Assembly: GCF_014898055.3 (NCBI RefSeq)
Contig: NW_023605083.1
Span: 65,961,715 to 66,025,714, forward strand
Source: Talpa occidentalis
Taxonomy: Eukaryota; Chordata; Mammalia; Eulipotyphla; Talpidae
Reading direction: 5' to 3'
DNA length: 64,000 nucleotides
Shown here piece after piece: positions 60,297 through 64,000 of the stretch. Every line of letters starts with the position of its first letter. The stretch's first letter is position 1. The notes below the pieces were generated by a model that did not search any database, was not told the DNA's origin, and saw only the letters and a program-made list of their open reading frames with translations. The position numbers and the translations under genes are program-made.

Positions 60297-60881
60297 TCAA
60301 AGGGAGAAAAAATAATGCATTTTGAAATGGGCAGAAGGACAGAAATAGACATCTTCCTTAAAAAAAGACATACAAATGGTCAACAGATATATGAAAAGAT
60401 GCTCAATGTCACTCACCATCAGTTAATGCAAATGAAAACCACAACCATATATCATCTCACAGCTATTGCAATGGCTTCATCAAAAAGCCAAGAGATAACA
60501 ATTAGTGGCAAGAATGTGGAGAAAAGGGAACCCTATACACTGAAGGGGGATTGTAAGTTGGTATCGCCAAGATGGAAAACAACATGAAGGTTCCTCAAAT
60601 AAGCAAAAATAGAGCTACCATATGATTCCACCAACCCACTTCTGGTTATATGTACCGAGATAATGAAAACAAGGTCTCAAAGATATATCTTCATTCCTGT
60701 ATTCACTGTATTCAAGCATTATTCAATATAGCCATGATTTGGAAACAACATAAGTGTCCATCAGCAAATGATTGGAGAAAGACAATATGATATATACACA
60801 TACATATACTTATAACAATATATTACATAACTATTATTAAAATGTTATTAACATATCATAATATTTTATATTATTATTTTA

Positions 60882-61158
60882 TTTATTTATTAATGATTTA
60901 TTTATTAATTTACACAAGAACCAGGGTACAGGCCAGATGCACAGGAGGGTGAGAGGATTCACCAGAGACAGAGAAAGGAAGAGAACAGGCAAACTGACAA
61001 AATACACTACTGAGGGGAAGAGCCAGCGAGACAAGAGAGGTCTGCTGCAACATGTGGAACCCTCGCCGGCCAGCCAGCTGGGATCAAACCAGTGGTGCAG
61101 AGGCTGTGGACAGCTTCAGAGTGTGGCGCTCAACCGCCTGCGCCACCAGGGGAGGCCC
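60882..61158 (-). mobile_element. tRNA-derived SINE, type B, antisense
   Basis: Antisense copy with type B end (accagggtacaggccagatg) and head ending 'cgccaccaggggaggccc'. A perfect 15-bp target duplication tatattattatttta lies at 60867-60881 and 61159-61173. Confidence 0.93.
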
Positions 61159-61405
61159 TATATTATTATTTTAAATTATGGCCCAAGGTAACAAAATTTC
61201 AGTTATCAGATGGCTGAATTTTGGGGATCTAATATATAGTTAACAATGCTGCATTAAATATTTGAAAACTGCTAAGAAATTAGTAGATAGTCAATGTGTT
61301 CACCACAAAAAAAGAAATCATAATGATGTGACATGATGGAGGTGTTAGCTAATGCTATGGTGGTAATAATTTTACAATATATAAGTGTATCAAATTATCA
61401 GGATG

Positions 61406-61574
61406 ACACCTACCAGTCAGGGGAGATACCATGATCACAAAGGTGGTTTTCTCAGGGTGAGGTGCCCCATCGCACTCCCAATGTGCTGACTTCCACAATT
61501 TCCCCAAATATGGGAAACTCAACTACATAATTTGTGGTAGTAGAGGACTGTGCTTGTGTCCATGCTCTCCCCTG
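61406..61574 (+). pseudogene. U1 snRNA retropseudogene
   Basis: Full-length relic of the U1 spliceosomal RNA, which in its functional form pairs with 5' splice sites. Recognisable blocks in order are 'ggggagataccatgatcac', 'aaggtggttttctcaggg', 'atgtgctgact', 'atttccccaaatatgggaaa', 'cataatttgtggtagtagag' and a 'ctctcccctg' end. The 5' end, which must read ATACTTACCTG to recognise splice sites, is degraded (acacctaccag). The 3' region holds a small insertion, giving 169 instead of 164 nt. A short A-rich tail (ggaaaacaacaact) and a target duplication aattatcagg / aattaacagg (61393-61402 and 61589-61598) show L1-mediated retroposition into an old L1 3' UTR. No upstream snRNA promoter is expected for such a copy. 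Confidence 0.93.
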
Positions 61575-61660
61575 GGAAAACAACAACTAATTAACAGGTG
61601 GTATACCTTAAACTCACTTAATGTTCTATGTTAATTTTACCTTAGTAAAATTGGGGGATA

Positions 61661-63650
61661 AAAAGATTGAATATTAAGTAGGAAAACCAAACACACAAGC
61701 TAAACAAGTAACAGTGAAACTACGGGCATAGAAAAATATCAATGGAAAAGAGAAATTCTTAAAATAGTCATAAGGATAAAACAATTTAACTCAAAGACAC
61801 GAGACTTAGAATAACTGTTAACTTTAATCCGCAGAAAGAAGGCAGTGGAGTATATCAAATTGCTAAAAAATAATAACTATCAACCTAGAATTGTATATCT
61901 AATAAAAAATATACCAACACCAATACTAAAATAACTTCAGAAAATAATAAACAATATTCACTACCATCACCAGAGTAATTTTAAAAAGAAAAAAAAATAC
62001 CATGAGAAAAAAATAAGCCATGAAAGAAGGGCTGAAAAACAACAAAAAAGGGCCTCCCCAGTGGTACCGCGGTTGAGTGCTGGGCTGAGAAGCTGCCCGC
62101 AGCTCTGCAGTGCTGGTTCCATTCCTGGCATGCCAGTGAGGGTCCCACATGGTGCACAGAGCTCTCCTGCCGTATCTGCTGCTCCCCTTAGCAGTGTCTA
62201 TTTCGTTAGTCTGGCTGTTCTGTTCCCCGCTCTGGCTCTAGTGAATTCTCTCACCCTCCCGCGCTTCTGACTGTACCCAGTGCTTGTATAAATAAATAAA
62301 TAAATCTTAAAAAAAAAACAAAAAAACAAACAAAAAAAAAAAAGTTGATGAAAAAAAGATAAACCTGCATAAATCTAAACAAAGCTGGAGTGCACAAAAC
62401 ATCAGTAATACTATCTAACTTATTTTTTAAGTAAGAACTAAGATACTGCAATAAAAACAATTTATATGATGAGAGGGATGATGAGAATGACCACATCTTA
62501 AGATTCTTGTATTCAGGAAGAAAATATGCAATTAACTTTGGAAGAAATTAAACATGTAGGCGATTTAATTTCCAAGTACACACTGCAATAAAGGAAATTT
62601 ATTGTGAAACTTCCAAAATAGTACAGAGGAAACAACATGGTGTGAGGGGAAACTATTCCCAATAAACCTTTAATTAAAAAAGGCAAAAAAGGGTGGGAGG
62701 GTGTGTGACAAATGTATAAAATGTACAAAATAAGATGAATAAGATGAAAAGACAAAGAAAGTACACTAACACAATGAATGACAACAGATTATACCTCCAG
62801 CTATAAAACAAAAACTGTCAGGTTAGATATGTTTGAAAGATGACTCTGGTTTTTGAAATAGACACACCTAAAACATAAGGTTACAAAAAAGGTTAGAAAT
62901 AAAGGGATGGAAAAAGTCATACTAGGCAAATGCTAATCAAATTCCTTGATATTCTGCAGTCACAAATTTGAAGATTTCTGCAATAACAGCTAGTGTCATT
63001 ATATAGAACAAAGAGAGTGCATGTAGTTACACACAAAAATGAATGAAGATGTGGACAAACATTTCATCACATCAGAAACACAAGTAAGAAAATAACTGGA
63101 AAATGCTTATTTCCATCAGCTAAAATGAAATGCCAAATATAATGAAATAGCATAGGGTAACCACGCTATAAAAAAAAGACTAATAGTTCTGGATATTGTC
63201 AATATAGAATGACAGCAAAGTGCATATCCTGCTGATGGAATGTAAATGGATCCAGCACATTGGAAATAAACTGGCATTAGCTACCAAATTTCAGAAATCT
63301 TAATTTTAGCAAGTATATTCCTGGTAATACAGGACTAGAGAAACTTGCACAGGTACAATGGAAGATATTCTATAAGGATGCTTCCAAGCAAAGTAAGTCA
63401 GATGGAGAAAGGCAAACACCAGATTATTTCATTCACATGTAGAATACAGAGAAACAAAAAAAGTGAGGAAACAAAACTGAAACAATATAACCCCTAAAAA
63501 TCTGACTATAGAATTGAGGCTACCAGAGGCAAAGGAGGGGAAGTAGATTTGGGAGTGGACTTTGTAAAGAATTATGGGAGGCTTAGAGGTGTGATAACAT
63601 TTGAAAGGTGTAAAACTGTACTTCTGAATCATATATAGTGTTGTAAGCCA
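61661..63650 (+). mobile_element. Ancient L1/HAL1-like fragments
   Basis: 'atcaacctagaattgtatat' and 'gctgatggaatgtaaatgga', then 'gtaagtcagatggagaaagg' and 'gaggctaccagaggcaaagg' are weak matches to old L1 sequence in sense. The fragments are broken and the boundaries are uncertain. A SINE is inserted at 62050. Confidence 0.45.
62050..62343 (+). mobile_element. tRNA-derived SINE, type A
   Basis: Full-length copy: 'gggcctccccagtggtaccg', decayed box B (ggttccattcc), body, type A end 'cttctgactgtacccagtgc', (AAATA)n, AATCTT and a long A-rich tail. The A-rich surroundings prevent a clean target duplication call. Confidence 0.92.
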
Positions 63651-64000
63651 GTTACCTCTATAAGATAGACACAGACAAACACACACACACACACACACAT
63701 ACACGTGCAAGTGTGTATTTAAAAATTAAGGAGAATGAGCAAGAAAAAAAGGAAAAAAAGAGAATGCATTTTCAGTGCTTCTGACTTCCCAAAAAATGAT
63801 ACTGAGCAATCAGGCATTTTATGGATAACTCAGAGTTGCTGAACAATTCAGCAAAGTCAAGCTAATAAATGACATTTCTATTTATATTTCTACATTCACA
63901 CAAGAATAATGTATGATACAAATCTATACTTACATCTAGAGACTTTTTTTATTAACTAAGTAAAAGTTTTAGTAACAACAGAAGAAGGATGTGAGCCATT
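63651..64000. other. Unassigned AT-rich sequence with a (CA)n run
   Basis: (CA)n lies at 63674-63702, followed by an AT-rich flank. No gene was recognised before the window ends. Confidence 0.6.

Larger units (their letters stand above)
59400..61660 (+). mobile_element. Old L1 (L1M-type) carrying two SINEs and a U1 pseudogene
   Basis: Sense ORF2 to 3' UTR of an old L1: 'catggaaccacaaaaaccca', 'caatggaacagaatcaagag', 'gcttctgcacagcaaaagaa', 'gagctaccatatgattccac' and a 3' UTR end 'accttaaactcacttaatgt'. Frames are broken throughout. Insertions at 60028-60296, 60882-61158 and 61403-61588 each have their own target duplication. Confidence 0.85.

Noticed and set aside
61406..61574. U1 sequence considered as a working snRNA gene
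   Set aside because: The 5' splice-site-pairing segment is mutated, the length is off, and the copy has an A-rich tail and target duplication typical of retroposition.
1543..62343. SINE heads considered as functional tRNA genes because box A and box B are well kept
   Set aside because: They do not fold into a complete tRNA with a sensible anticodon arm as far as I can see, and each carries the SINE body, tail and target duplication.
1543..62343. Assigning the window to camelids from the SINE
   Set aside because: The camelid SINE I know has a different head (built around a tagctcagtggtagag type sequence), so the match fails. Species is left open.

Overview
The window reads as AT-rich, non-coding nuclear DNA from a placental mammal. 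It contains old MIR and L2 relics, MaLR-type LTRs, a hAT-type MER element, L1 fragments on both strands and many copies of a tRNA-derived SINE. I found no intact protein-coding gene, no convincing exon chain, no CpG island and no functional RNA gene. The only recognisable RNA sequence is a U1 snRNA pseudogene (61406-61574). The only recognisable coding remnants are pieces of L1 ORF2. I could not assign the species. The SINE is of the type with AATAAA and TCTT(T) near its tail, and it is not one of the camelid, pig, horse, ruminant/whale CHR, carnivore CAN, rabbit C, bat VES or afrotherian families as I know them.

Layout. 1-10.2 kb: unique sequence, MIRs, two SINEs, a THE1/MST-like LTR (5319-5658), and an old LTR-like repeat split by a 297-bp solo LTR (6422-6718). 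10.2-14.0 kb: the densest region. A 5'-inverted L1 with a 16-bp target duplication has been hit by an antisense solo LTR and by a complete LTR-internal-LTR element, and the 5' LTR of that element was later hit by a SINE. 14-30 kb: mostly unique sequence, with another solo LTR (19990-20408), L1 pieces and SINEs. 30-31 kb: a hAT-type element carrying two SINEs in opposite orientation. 31-48 kb: quiet, mostly old or unrecognised sequence. 48-64 kb: L1 insertions, L2 relics, six SINEs and the U1 pseudogene inside an old L1.

The best candidate for something little described is the LTR family. Its LTRs are about 420-450 bp with TGT...ACA ends and 5-bp target duplications. The one full copy has a 1.14-kb internal region with no visible gag, pol or env, so it looks like a non-autonomous retrovirus-like element moved by proteins supplied elsewhere. 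All copies keep a 12-bp inverted repeat near the U3 start whose arms carry an ATGGCGG core. The other recurring theme is that four of the younger L1 insertions show a 5' inversion (twin priming).
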